A stretch of DNA of 40,556 nt from a virus, in the IMG/VR virus record IMGVR_UViG_3300042691_017303, positions 1-40,556 of that record; one strand, given 5' to 3'. Shown here piece by piece: positions 17,806-24,586 of the stretch. The notes under the pieces were generated by a model. It was not told the DNA's origin. It did no database searches and saw only the letters and a list, made by a program, of their open reading frames with translations. Position numbers and translations under genes: made by a program. Within the stretch, counting starts at the first letter, position 1. The number at the start of each line of letters is the position of its first letter.

Positions 17806-18030
17806 ATGTCCTTCCAAGCCTCCCGCATCGTCGCCATCACCCCTGGCGCCACGGAACTCGCCAACGGCGGCGCCACGGGCGCCGTTCTCTGCACGGCCGA
17901 CGCCACGGCCCGCGTCATCGACGCCTTGGGTAACGACATTTCCGGCGTGCCCTTGCAGAAGGGCTACAACCCCGTCCGCATCCGGCAGCTCATCACTCTG
18001 TCGACCGGCAACGCCTTCGCGCTGTTCTAA
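17806..18030 (+). CDS. Small structural-module protein, 74 aa
   Basis: A short beta-rich protein begins three bases after the ejection-protein stop. The pattern TATARVIDALGNDISGVPLQKGYNP is typical of small single-domain virion or tail-tip proteins whose exact roles are unknown. Its stop overlaps the start of the next mini-gene (TAATG). No membrane segment or catalytic motif. Confidence 0.6.
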   Translation: MSFQASRIVAITPGATELANGGATGAVLCTADATARVIDALGNDISGVPLQKGYNPVRIRQLITLSTGNAFALF

Positions 18031-18173
18031 TGGCGAGCATCGGCATCTCCATCTCGACGGACGAATGGGCTGCGGTTCTTGCCGACCGTAGCGGTGGCGG
18101 CGGTCCCCCGCCGTTCGTCCCGTCGCTGGATTTCAGCGACGACCGCAACTCCATGTACTTGACGTTGTTCTAG
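18030..18173 (+). CDS. Small protein, 47 aa
   Basis: ATG at 18030 overlaps the previous stop (TAATG) and TAG ends it at 18171-18173, eleven bases before the next ATG. The product is short, with a Gly/Pro-rich middle (SGGGGPPPF) between two hydrophobic or aromatic ends, the second ending in MYLTLF. Coupled start and the absence of any other gene in the gap support it. It may be a tail-associated peptide; function unknown. Confidence 0.55.
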   Translation: MASIGISISTDEWAAVLADRSGGGGPPPFVPSLDFSDDRNSMYLTLF

Positions 18174-18183
18174 GAGCCGACCT

Positions 18184-19866
18184 ATGGCCGACAACCACCT
18201 CGTAAAAGACGGCAACGGCAACAATCTCACGCTCCGCTCGACGGACAACGCGGCCGTCTACACGCCGCACACCAACGCCAATCTGCGCGTGGCCGACGCC
18301 GACGTGAACAGCGGCAACCGCGTGCCGGTCGAAGGTCCGCTGACCGACACGCAGCTTCGGTTGTCAGCCGTTCCGGTGTCCGTCTCCGGCGTCGCCACGG
18401 CGGCCAACCAGACGACCGGCAACACGTCGCTGTCGAACATCGACACCAAGACCCCGGCGCTCGTCACGACGGTACCGGCCAACGATGCGTCCGCTCCGCC
18501 CGTGCGCCCCGTCGGGCAAGACGTGTGGAACGTCAGCTTCGCCGAAAGCGGCGCCTCGGTCCTGTCCTCGGATTTCACGGCGCCGATCGTCGGTACGGGC
18601 GTCACCTACAACCAGACTTCCAGCTCGCTCAACGTCGTCGCCGGCACATCGACCAACGCGGAGTTTCTGACGCGCTCAACGCGCGCTTGGCAAGGCGCGC
18701 TGCGGCTCAAGTTCGGCATCGTCGCGTCGGCCCGCATCGCCAACAACAACTTCGCCGTTTTGCTGGCCGATTTGGTCGGCGCCGGGCTGTCCTACACGAT
18801 CAACTCGGCGACGAGCGTGACGGTCACGGCCCCCGGCCACACGTTCACGACCACGAGCGTCGGCCAGTTCATCAATCTCGGCGGCATCACGGGTGCTGCG
18901 GGCGTGCCCGGCCGCTACGCCATCGCCTCGGTCGTGGCCGGAACGTCGATCACCTTCACGGTGGCCGGTTGGCCCGCGTCCGGTTCCGGCACGCTGACCT
19001 TGTTCGGCCACAGCTACGTCCGCAACCTGTTCACGGGCGTAACCGCGACCAACGTAGCCTTCGACGCGCAGCGGCGCGGGTGGGCGACGGGCGACACGAC
19101 GGCCACGATCAACACGACCGTTGCCCCCGGCACCGTCATCCACAACGAGCTGACGGGCCGCGAGTGCTTCTTGCACGATCAGCTTCGCGCCACGAGCACG
19201 ACGCCGACCGTCGCGACCCGCGCCAGCCGCGTCGAGAACATCCCCGACGACAACCTCAACCTTTACGTCTGGCTCTGGAACTTCAACGGCACGACGGCGC
19301 CCGCGTCGAGCACCACGTTTACGGTCGGGTTCGTCTCCGTCGAGAAGTTCGCCAACACCCCCGTCTACATCCAAGGCAACCGGGCCAACGGCGCCGCCAA
19401 CCCGCTGCCCGTGTCTGTGCAAGGCACGGCCACCGTCGCGGGCACGGTCACGGCCAACATCGGTACCGGCTCCATCGCCGCAGGCACCAACCTCATCGCC
19501 GACGTCGGCCACCAATACCGTGGCACCGTGACGGGCGCCGCGTCGGCTCTGCACATCGTCTCGGGAGCCTCGACCAACGCCGCCGTCGTCAAGGGCAGCC
19601 CCGGCAAGGTGTTCGGCTGGTCGCTGGCCAACACCAACGCCGCTTGGCGCTACGTCAAGCTGCACAACTCGACCACGCTGCCGACGGCGGGGGCGGGTGT
19701 CGTCCGCACGATCGCCATCCCGCCGAACGGGGTGAGCAACATCATGTTGGAGGGCGGCTTCGCCCTCGCCACCGGCATCGGACTTACGATCGTGACGGGG
19801 GCCGCGGACACCGACGCCACGGCGGTCGGCGCCAACGACGTCGTCGGCGAAATCTTCTTCGCGTAA
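18184..19866 (+). CDS. Beta-rich tail protein, possible receptor-binding protein
   Basis: The 560-residue protein is rich in Thr, Ala, Val, Asn and Gly, with an almost entirely beta pattern. Its N-terminal 100 residues are low-complexity Val/Thr/Ala repeats (VSVSGVATAANQTTG). The middle (about 110-390) reads as one or two beta sandwiches. The last 130 residues, from GTNLIADVGHQYRG to VVGEIFFA, resemble a compact beta domain found at the end of other phage structural proteins. It is the only large fibre-like protein in the window, so it may carry host recognition. No collagen-like repeats or chaperone domain. TAGGAGCCGACC precedes the ATG. Confidence 0.6.
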   Translation: MADNHLVKDGNGNNLTLRSTDNAAVYTPHTNANLRVADADVNSGNRVPVEGPLTDTQLRLSAVPVSVSGVATAANQTTGNTSLSNIDTKTPALVTTVPANDASAPPVRPVGQDVWNVSFAESGASVLSSDFTAPIVGTGVTYNQTSSSLNVVAGTSTNAEFLTRSTRAWQGALRLKFGIVASARIANNNFAVLLADLVGAGLSYTINSATSVTVTAPGHTFTTTSVGQFINLGGITGAAGVPGRYAIASVVAGTSITFTVAGWPASGSGTLTLFGHSYVRNLFTGVTATNVAFDAQRRGWATGDTTATINTTVAPGTVIHNELTGRECFLHDQLRATSTTPTVATRASRVENIPDDNLNLYVWLWNFNGTTAPASSTTFTVGFVSVEKFANTPVYIQGNRANGAANPLPVSVQGTATVAGTVTANIGTGSIAAGTNLIADVGHQYRGTVTGAASALHIVSGASTNAAVVKGSPGKVFGWSLANTNAAWRYVKLHNSTTLPTAGAGVVRTIAIPPNGVSNIMLEGGFALATGIGLTIVTGAADTDATAVGANDVVGEIFFA

Positions 19867-19876
19867 GGAGCGCGAC

Positions 19877-20137
19877 ATGGCCAAAATCCGCATGACCCAC
19901 ACCGTTTTCGTCGACTCGGTCCTTTATGCGAAGGACCAGGTCGTCGACTTCCCGCCTCCGCGCGACGTCGATGTCGTCGCGGCCGGCTACGGCGAGCCCG
20001 CCGACGACGCCAGCGTGTTCGTCGAGCACGGCAACCGTCTGGCCACCGAAGGCGGTGCGGAAGCTCCGCCGACGCCCGTGGCGGGCGAAACGCCGCCCAA
20101 GGTCGGCTTCTGGAAGTGGCTGCTCGGGGGAGGCTGA
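19877..20137 (+). CDS. Small hypothetical protein, 86 aa
   Basis: It starts after AAGGAGCGAC. The N-terminal half is a small beta-type domain (IRMTHTVFVDSVLYAKDQVVDF), followed by a Pro/Ala linker and a hydrophobic end FWKWLLGGG. Such short proteins occur near tail genes in many phages without known role. The Trp-rich C-terminus might anchor it to a partner or a membrane. Confidence 0.55.
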   Translation: MAKIRMTHTVFVDSVLYAKDQVVDFPPPRDVDVVAAGYGEPADDASVFVEHGNRLATEGGAEAPPTPVAGETPPKVGFWKWLLGGG

Positions 20138-20138
20138 C

Positions 20139-20390
20139 ATGGATCCGCGTCAGCCCATCCCGAGCCGTCCGCCCGTCGCTCCGGCCGAGCGCTGGAACCC
20201 GTTCGAGCAGTACGACCAGTTCCGGCGCCCCGGCATGTGGACGCCGCAGCAGGTGATGCCGAACTCTCAGCGCGCCGTGCCGATGCAGCCCGCACCCATG
20301 GTGCCGACGCAAGGCCCCGTCGGGCCGCAAGGCATGGCCAGCCCCGAGGCCATGTCGGCGCTGGCCATGTTGTTTGCGCCTCGGCGCTGA
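20139..20390 (+). CDS. Pro/Gln/Met-rich small protein, 83 aa
   Basis: ATG 20139 lies one base after the previous stop, with GGGGGAGGC upstream. The product is nearly all Pro, Gln, Met, Ala and Arg (PVAPAERWNPFEQYDQF, then PMQPAPMVPTQGPVGPQG) and looks disordered. Its end MSALAMLFAPRR is helical. A similar short helical end (LADLFQPDPEQERKRR) appears in the next protein, which suggests both may dock on the same structure. Function unknown. Confidence 0.5.
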   Translation: MDPRQPIPSRPPVAPAERWNPFEQYDQFRRPGMWTPQQVMPNSQRAVPMQPAPMVPTQGPVGPQGMASPEAMSALAMLFAPRR

Positions 20391-20391
20391 C

Positions 20392-20958
20392 GTGCCATAC
20401 GACAACCTCGACCCCCGCTTCGCCGATGCCGTGCGGCAGTTCCTCGCCGCTGCACCCGGCGGCGGAATCACGATCAACTCGGGCTACCGCACGCCCGAGC
20501 GGCAGGCGCAGCTTTGGGCCGGGGCTCTGGCCAAGTACGGCTCGCCCGAGGCCGCCCGCAAATGGGTGGCTCCGCCGGGGCGTTCGATGCACAACCACGG
20601 CGTTGCGGCCGACCTCGGCTACGCCTCGCCGGCGGTGCGGGATTGGGCACACACCAACGCGGCCAACTATGGGCTGGCCTTCCCGCTGCCGCACGAGAAT
20701 TGGCACATTGAGTTGGCCGGTGCGCGCGGTCAGCCGCGTCAAGAGGCCGCACCCGTGCAGGTGGCGGGAGCCGCCGCGCCGCCGCAACCGGCAACGGCCC
20801 CCGCGGGTCCTGCGGGCCCGGTCAACCCCGCCATGACCGCAGCCCTTGCGATGAGCGCCGCAGCACCGCTCGCAGACCTGTTCCAGCCGGATCCCGAACA
20901 GGAGAGGAAGCGTCGCGCTGACGAAGAACGGCGACGGCGCCTAGCGCTGTTCGGTTAA
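20392..20958 (+). CDS. M15-type peptidase (VanY/endolysin-like), probably virion-associated
   Basis: The 188-residue product from GTG 20392 has the zinc peptidase core of M15 enzymes: SGYRTPERQAQLW (residues 30-42), SMHNHGVAAD (H67 and D74 as metal ligands) and ENWHIE (E102 as catalytic base, H105 as third ligand). Such enzymes cut peptide bonds in peptidoglycan cross-links. After residue 110 comes a Pro/Ala linker and a charged helical tail ending in ERKRRADEERRRRLALFG. As the last gene of the virion operon it is probably a tail-tip or ejected lysin that opens the wall at entry; a second endolysin is the alternative. The last 14 codons are duplicated downstream (21005-21046). Confidence 0.85.
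   Translation: MPYDNLDPRFADAVRQFLAAAPGGGITINSGYRTPERQAQLWAGALAKYGSPEAARKWVAPPGRSMHNHGVAADLGYASPAVRDWAHTNAANYGLAFPLPHENWHIELAGARGQPRQEAAPVQVAGAAAPPQPATAPAGPAGPVNPAMTAALAMSAAAPLADLFQPDPEQERKRRADEERRRRLALFG
20917..20958. repeat. Direct repeat copy 1: last 14 codons of the M15 peptidase gene
   Basis: Forty-two bases, identical at 40 positions to 21005-21046. The two differences are CTG/TTG (both Leu) and TAA/TGA (both stop), so the encoded end ADEERRRRLALFG is unchanged. Confidence 0.9.
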
Positions 20959-20959
20959 G

Positions 20960-21046
20960 GCCCTTCGGAATCTCCTGAAAGGTATCCGAGGTTTCATAAC
21001 CGAAGCTGACGAAGAACGGCGACGGCGCCTAGCGTTGTTCGGTTGA
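20960..21046 (+). pseudogene. Remnant of a second C-terminus (no start codon), with direct repeat copy 2 at 21005-21046
   Basis: The frame leading into repeat copy 2 stays open back to a stop at 20942-20944 and reads a basic, amphipathic stretch (ALRNLLKGIRGFITE) joined to ADEERRRRLALFG and TGA. There is no ATG, GTG or TTG to start it. It looks like the tail of a relative of the peptidase gene left behind after recombination. Copy 2 also overlaps the 3' end of the minus-strand DUF551 gene. Confidence 0.55.
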
Positions 21047-21271
21047 CGGCGGCTCGGGCAGCGGCATCCAGTGCGTCGCGTTCTCCGTCGCCTCGGAATA
21101 CCACGGGTCATCATCGCAGTAGTGCATCTGCCAACCCGGCCGGTCGCGCTCCTGCCCGCCAAAGCAAGCCGACTCGGACCACCGGGCGTCGGTAACGAAC
21201 CCCCGCGCGGTGCAGATAAGCACGCGGGTTCCGTCCTTCGGCGCCGTATCGATCGGTTGCCAATCAGTCAT
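21029..21271 (-). CDS. DUF551 family protein, 80 aa
   Basis: The minus-strand product starts with TDWQPIDTAPKDGTRVLI and ends with THWMPLPEPP, the two hallmarks of DUF551, a small family frequent in phages and prophages with no known biochemical role. ATG at 21271 has AAAGGAG six bases upstream, so I prefer it to longer frames that would run through the attachment site. Its last codons fall in the duplicated 42-bp repeat. It lies on the far side of the attachment site from the integrase, so in a prophage it would sit at the opposite end. Confidence 0.8.
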   Translation of the reverse strand: MTDWQPIDTAPKDGTRVLICTARGFVTDARWSESACFGGQERDRPGWQMHYCDDDPWYSEATENATHWMPLPEPPSTEQR

Positions 21272-21302
21272 CTGAAACTCCTTTGCACCCAAAAGTGCGC
21301 CC

Positions 21303-21351
21303 AAAAAGCGTCTGTCGGCCCGTTGTCGGGCGCGGCCTCGCGGGCCGACAG
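21303..21351 (-). terminator. Minus-strand terminator beside the attachment site
   Basis: CTGTCGGCCCG (21312-21322) and its perfect complement (21341-21351) form an 11-bp stem with an 18-base loop. Read on the minus strand it is followed by ACGC and then TTTTT (21307-21303). It lies between the attachment site and the DUF551 gene and would stop transcripts coming from the integrase side, or from host DNA after integration. Confidence 0.65.
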
Positions 21352-21376
21352 TCGTTGAAATCCTTGGAGAATCCGG

Positions 21377-21426
21377 TGGTGGGCGCGACAGGGATTGAAC
21401 CTGTGACCCCTCCCGTGTGAAGGGAG
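21377..21426 (-). other. attP: Attachment site: 3' half of tRNA-Val(CAC)
   Basis: The minus strand contains, in order, a complete anticodon arm (CTCCC, loop TTCACAC with anticodon CAC, GGGAG), a 5-base variable loop, a T arm (ACAGG, TTCAATC, CCTGT), the acceptor 3' strand CGCGCCC, A73 and CCA. No D arm or 5' acceptor strand precedes it, so it is not a full tRNA gene. A tRNA 3' end next to an integrase gene is the standard core of a phage attachment site; on recombination it restores the host tRNA. Because phage genes lie on both sides, it is more likely attP than an attL or attR. Exact crossover limits cannot be seen. Confidence 0.82.
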
Positions 21427-21471
21427 TTTGCCGGTTTTGTAGGTTCCAAGGCATACAGGTTTATCAGTCGT

Positions 21472-21786
21472 TTACCTCGCTGTTGTCTGCCACGTAGCGT
21501 GAAGCGGCGGGTTCGGGAGCCCAAGATCGCCGGGCGCCATGAAGCCGTCCACGGCGAACGCGGACGGGTGGTAGAGGTCGAGCATGGACATTTTCGGCAT
21601 CTCCTCCCAATGCCCGATAGCGCGGCTCCCATACCACCGCTTCGCGCGCTCTACCGGAACGCGAATGAGGTGTTCGTTCTCCGCCGCAACCAGCCGCTCT
21701 CGCTCCTCGGCCAGTTCGTCGCGCGCCCGTTCTTCGGCATCGCGTTCGGCCTCGAACGGAATGACGATCCAGTCCAACAGGTTCAT
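21472..21786 (-). CDS. Hypothetical protein downstream of the integrase, 104 aa
   Basis: ATG at 21786 overlaps the integrase stop by 4 bp on the minus strand, so translation is coupled. The N-terminus (NLLDWIVIPFEAERDAEERARDELAEERERLVA) is a hydrophobic patch followed by a charged helix, and the rest is loosely structured with several Trp, Pro and Tyr. It ends 46 bp from the tRNA fragment. It could be a small recombination accessory such as an excisionase, but it has no clear winged-helix motif. Function unknown. Confidence 0.6.
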   Translation of the reverse strand: MNLLDWIVIPFEAERDAEERARDELAEERERLVAAENEHLIRVPVERAKRWYGSRAIGHWEEMPKMSMLDLYHPSAFAVDGFMAPGDLGLPNPPLHATWQTTAR

Positions 21787-22856
21787 TGTCCTGCTCCTTC
21801 CTGATAGACGGCGCGGAGTGCGCCGCCAGAAATAGCCCCGACGCTCTCGCGGAGGTCATCGGGGCAATGCTTCGCGTAAACGCGCTCCACCATCGTCAGC
21901 GTGTTGCCGAGGATTTTGGCGATCTTCCACAGCGACACGCCTTTGCGCGCCATGTGCGTCGCGGCCGTGTGGCGCAGAACGTGAGGACTCACCCCCTCGA
22001 CGCCTGCGGCGGTCGCAATACCCTTCACGATGCGCCAGACCTCGGCCTCGTTGTCGAGGACGTGGTCGTTGATGCGCTCGCGGTAGGCGCGCTCCAGCAC
22101 GGGCCGAAGGCTCGGGCTGATCGGCACCACGGCGCGGCGCTTCTTCGTGATGCGGCGGCCGGGGACGTTGAAGTCGATGACGCCGATGTCGAAGTCCACG
22201 CGGTCCCAGGTGAGCTGCCAGATGGCTTCCTTTCTGGCCCCCGTTTCGAGCGCGAGCCAGAGGAAGCGCTCGCCGCGCGAAAGGCGGTCGCCGACGCGCC
22301 GCTCTGCCGCCGCGTCGAGGAGCTTCTGAACCTCCTCCATGCGGAGCCAGCGGTCGCGAGGCGGGCCGTCGTCGGGCAGATCGAACGCCGGGATGTCGCG
22401 CGACGAGATGATCTTGCGCTTGGGATCGGCGCACCAGTTCCAGCACGCCCGCAGCACGTTGAGTTCGCGCCGGATGGTGCTGTCTTTCGACTTGCGGCCG
22501 ATGATGCCGGCGCGACGCTTCTCGATGTAGTCCTCGACCGTGTCGGACGACACCTCGGCCAACGTCAGGCCGCCGAAGTGCGGCCGCAGATTGGCCCACG
22601 AGAATTTGGCCGTGTCGGCGGCCATCGCCTTGACGTCCACATGCTTCGTCTCGTAGCGCGACCACAGCGTCGCGATCGTGTGCGTCTCGGCACCGTCGTC
22701 CTGCGCCACGCGCTCGTCGCCGAGGAGCCAGTTGGCAAGCGCCCGCTTGGCGACGGCCGGATCCTTCGTCTTCGTGCTGACGCGCTTGGATCGGCGGTTC
22801 TCGGTCCAGTGGATGTAGTAGAAGCCGTTCTCGGCTTGGATGAGTTCGGGCAGCAT
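21783..22856 (-). CDS. int: Tyrosine recombinase (phage integrase)
   Basis: This 357-residue enzyme integrates the phage at the adjacent tRNA-type site. The N-terminal arm-binding and core-binding region covers about residues 1-165. The catalytic domain shows R208 (ETGARKEA), K239 or nearby in the beta hairpin (RRITKKRRAVVP), H292 and R295 (HVLRHTAATH), and the nucleophile Y327 (VERVYAKH). The usual second His of the LGH box is Asn318 here (ILGNTL). I chose ATG 22856, which forms a TGATG overlap with the preceding minus gene, rather than 22943. It is transcribed in the repressor operon. Confidence 0.95.
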   Translation of the reverse strand: MLPELIQAENGFYYIHWTENRRSKRVSTKTKDPAVAKRALANWLLGDERVAQDDGAETHTIATLWSRYETKHVDVKAMAADTAKFSWANLRPHFGGLTLAEVSSDTVEDYIEKRRAGIIGRKSKDSTIRRELNVLRACWNWCADPKRKIISSRDIPAFDLPDDGPPRDRWLRMEEVQKLLDAAAERRVGDRLSRGERFLWLALETGARKEAIWQLTWDRVDFDIGVIDFNVPGRRITKKRRAVVPISPSLRPVLERAYRERINDHVLDNEAEVWRIVKGIATAAGVEGVSPHVLRHTAATHMARKGVSLWKIAKILGNTLTMVERVYAKHCPDDLRESVGAISGGALRAVYQEGAGQ

Positions 22857-23095
22857 CAGAGCGACCCTCGCATGTCGGGGCGCCACTCGGCGACGATGTC
22901 GTCGCGCGGGTCGTTGAAGATGCTGTTGCCGTTCTCGTCCCACACCTCGACCATAAGGCGGGGCGAGCGCTCGTTATCTGCGTAGAAGCAGAACTCCCCC
23001 ATGTCCCGGTCCAGATGCACGGGGCCGACGACATGGCCGGAGCGCTGATAGTACGTTCCGTGCTCGCGCAGCTTGATCGGCATTCGCTTATCCAT
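22856..23095 (-). CDS. Hypothetical protein between repressor and integrase, 79 aa
   Basis: ATG 23095 is preferred over an upstream ATG at 23107 because GGAG sits six bases before it. The stop overlaps the integrase start. The product is acidic to neutral with several aromatic residues (HGTYYQRSGHVVGPVHL, EFCFYADNERS) and reads as a small beta-rich domain without known motif. Position between repressor and integrase suggests a lysogeny-associated role, but nothing in the sequence says which. Confidence 0.6.
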   Translation of the reverse strand: MDKRMPIKLREHGTYYQRSGHVVGPVHLDRDMGEFCFYADNERSPRLMVEVWDENGNSIFNDPRDDIVAEWRPDMRGSL

Positions 23096-23096
23096 C

Positions 23097-23525
23097 TCAG
23101 ACTCCATCCTGTTCCAGAAGTTCAGCGATCTTGGTGGCGGTCGTGAACGACACCAAGCGGTTGACCCGCAGCCACGCCTTGCCGGGCGCGGCGGTGGAAG
23201 ACTTCATCTCGAAAGACGGCGCATCCTCGTCGATGGCCGACTCGACGTGGTTCGGCAACAGCGCCTCGGGTTCGATGTTCAACGTCTTGGCGAGAGCCTG
23301 GACGTTGGCGGGCGTCGGCATGGCGACGCCGCGGATGTAGGTGCTGATGCGGTCGCGCGGCAAACCCGACTGCCGGGCCAACTCGGATTGATGCCAGCCC
23401 TTCGCCAGCATCAGGTTGTAGAGGCGACGACCAAATTCCTGCTTCGACAGGTACTTGGGCCGCAGACCAGCCGGTGTAGGCGTATCGCCGCCTATGGCAA
23501 CGTGCGTGCGATTTTTACGAACCAT
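23097..23525 (-). CDS. XRE-type HTH repressor (CI-like)
   Basis: The 142-residue protein has a helix-turn-helix domain of the XRE/HTH_3 type at about residues 30-87 (EFGRRLYNLMLAKGWHQSEL, with ARQSGLPRDRISTYIRG as the recognition region). A basic N-terminal arm precedes it and a short C-terminal part of about 50 residues follows. There is no LexA-type S24 peptidase domain, so RecA-driven self-cleavage is unlikely. It is transcribed divergently from a Cro-like gene across an intergenic region with two facing GTGACATACA sequences, the expected layout of a lysis-lysogeny switch. It heads the operon with the integrase. Confidence 0.88.
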   Translation of the reverse strand: MVRKNRTHVAIGGDTPTPAGLRPKYLSKQEFGRRLYNLMLAKGWHQSELARQSGLPRDRISTYIRGVAMPTPANVQALAKTLNIEPEALLPNHVESAIDEDAPSFEMKSSTAAPGKAWLRVNRLVSFTTATKIAELLEQDGV

Positions 23526-23554
23526 CTCTCGTGTTCTCCAGCGACAGTATTGGC

Positions 23555-23583
23555 TTTGTATGTCACTTCCGGGGAGTAGTCAA
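23555..23583 (-). promoter_or_regulatory. Repressor promoter (minus strand)
   Basis: On the minus strand TTGACT (23583-23578) and TACAAA (23560-23555) are separated by 17 bases, so transcription would begin about 30 bases before the repressor ATG. The -10 overlaps the TGTATGTCAC element, so the protein bound there would control this promoter. Confidence 0.6.
23557..23566 (-). promoter_or_regulatory. Putative operator, GTGACATACA on the minus strand
   Basis: TGTATGTCAC on the plus strand is the exact complement of GTGACATACA at 23612-23621. The pair faces each other across 45 bases in the divergent promoter region. Likely binding sites of the HTH repressor or the Cro-like protein. Confidence 0.55.
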
Positions 23584-23605
23584 GGGCTTTGTTTCGCGAA
23601 ATCGG

Positions 23606-23634
23606 TTGACGGTGACATACACCGCCGCTATTTT
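23606..23634 (+). promoter_or_regulatory. Early promoter upstream of the Cro-like gene
   Basis: TTGACG (23606-23611), 17-base spacer, TATTTT (23629-23634): the best sigma70-like promoter in the window. The spacer contains GTGACATACA. Transcription would run into the Cro-like gene and the early operon. Confidence 0.68.
23612..23621 (+). promoter_or_regulatory. Putative operator, GTGACATACA
   Basis: The element lies within GGTGACATACACC (23611-23623), a short dyad (GGTG, five bases, CACC), between the -35 and -10 of the early promoter. A bound protein would block that promoter. Confidence 0.55.
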
Positions 23635-23671
23635 ACGCGACACTCCCTTGACGCCCGGCAAGGAGCCACCC

Positions 23672-23902
23672 GTGTTCGATTACGGTAAGTTTCTAGCAAC
23701 CAATTTTCAAAGTCCCGCCAAGCTCTCGTCTTTTCTAAGAGCCTTCGGCGTACAACCTCCTTCCGACGAGGTCGTGCGGAAGTGGTTCCAGCGAAAGACC
23801 GTACCGGCCGACTGGTTCGCCGTGCTGCTCGTCTATCTTGAGCTAGATCAAGGCGGTCCCGTTTCTCTGACAATCTACCTCTGCGGAGAAGGGAATGGCT
23901 GA
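23672..23902 (+). CDS. Cro-like HTH protein, 76 aa
   Basis: GTG 23672 has AAGGAG six bases upstream; longer in-frame starts would overlap the promoter. The product contains SPAKLSSFLRAFGVQ followed by PSDEVVRKWFQRKTVPADWF, a pattern of two helices with a recognition helix, like small Cro/HTH proteins. It is the first gene of the rightward operon facing the repressor, the classical Cro position. It probably lowers repressor transcription or early transcription. The call combines motif and location. It overlaps the next gene by 8 bp. Confidence 0.65.
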   Translation: MFDYGKFLATNFQSPAKLSSFLRAFGVQPPSDEVVRKWFQRKTVPADWFAVLLVYLELDQGGPVSLTIYLCGEGNG

Positions 23903-24116
23903 CCAAACCACGATGAAGCTGCGTGAATACCGGATGTTCTGGGAAAACGCCAAGAAGCTGCGGACCTTGCGGCGCGAGGGACTTCGCTGCCCGGCGCGCG
24001 ACCACGCGGCAGACGAATTGGAAGTGCTGCGCGAATACACAGATTCGCCGCTCTTGAAGCCGCGGATCGACGACGCGCTGGCCGCTAAGGAGGCACCGTG
24101 CGGATTGTCGGCGTAG
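23895..24116 (+). CDS. Hypothetical early protein, 73 aa
   Basis: The start overlaps the Cro-like gene and the end overlaps the resolvase gene by 19 bp. The product is charged and mostly helical (KLREYRMFWENAKKLRTLRR, then DHAADELEVLREY) with two Cys. No family recognised. The dense overlaps at both ends suggest it is translated as part of the early chain. Confidence 0.55.
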   Translation: MADQTTMKLREYRMFWENAKKLRTLRREGLRCPARDHAADELEVLREYTDSPLLKPRIDDALAAKEAPCGLSA

Positions 24117-24586
24117 ACCCCGGCGCTTCGGGCGCTCTTGCCGTGCTGGACGAGGGCCTGTTGAAGACTGTGTCCGATATGCCGGTCTTGAAGATCCGTC
24201 GCGGCAAGACCGACAAGCCCGAGGTCGATGGCTACGCTTTGTCTGGCCTTTTCCGTCAGTGGAAACCCGACATCGTCGTCATCGAGCAGGTGGGCGGCAT
24301 ACCGGGCCAGTCGGCCCCCGCAGCGTTCAACTTCGGCCGATCGGCCGGCGCCGTCGAGTACACGGCCAAAGCGCTGTCGCTGCGAGTCGAGATGGTAGCG
24401 CCCGTGACGTGGAAGAAGGCGTTGCGGTGCAACGAAGGAAAGGATGGGGCGCGCGCGCTGGCGTCTCGTCTGTGGCCCGCCCAGGCCGGATTGTTCGCTC
24501 GCGTCAAAGACGACGGGCGGGCTGAGAGCGCACTTGTGGCCGAATGGGGCCGACGTAACTTTGGAGGAGCCAATGTCTTTGAGTAA
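24098..24586 (+). CDS. RuvC-like Holliday junction resolvase / RNase H-fold nuclease
   Basis: The 162-residue product starts at GTG 24098 with GGAGG just upstream. It has the RuvC signature: VDPGASGALAVLD with D7, IVVIEQV with E63, and a C-terminal acidic pair in KDDGRAESALVAEW (D138/D139 and E143). Enzymes of this fold cut branched DNA such as Holliday junctions, and phages use them to clear branches before packaging or in recombination. It sits in the early operon next to nucleotide and DNA-metabolism genes. It overlaps the next gene by 14 bp. Confidence 0.85.
   Translation: MRIVGVDPGASGALAVLDEGLLKTVSDMPVLKIRRGKTDKPEVDGYALSGLFRQWKPDIVVIEQVGGIPGQSAPAAFNFGRSAGAVEYTAKALSLRVEMVAPVTWKKALRCNEGKDGARALASRLWPAQAGLFARVKDDGRAESALVAEWGRRNFGGANVFE

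Noticed and set aside
12790-17817. A 1675-codon open frame on the minus strand opposite the ejection-protein genes
   Set aside because: It mirrors the GC-biased third positions of the plus-strand genes. The product is Arg/Val/Gly-rich low-complexity sequence without motifs and has no ribosome site. The plus-strand genes have coherent starts and families.
21377-21426. A complete tRNA-Val gene
   Set aside because: Only the anticodon arm, variable loop, T arm and acceptor 3' strand are present; the sequence on the 5' side has no D arm or matching acceptor strand.
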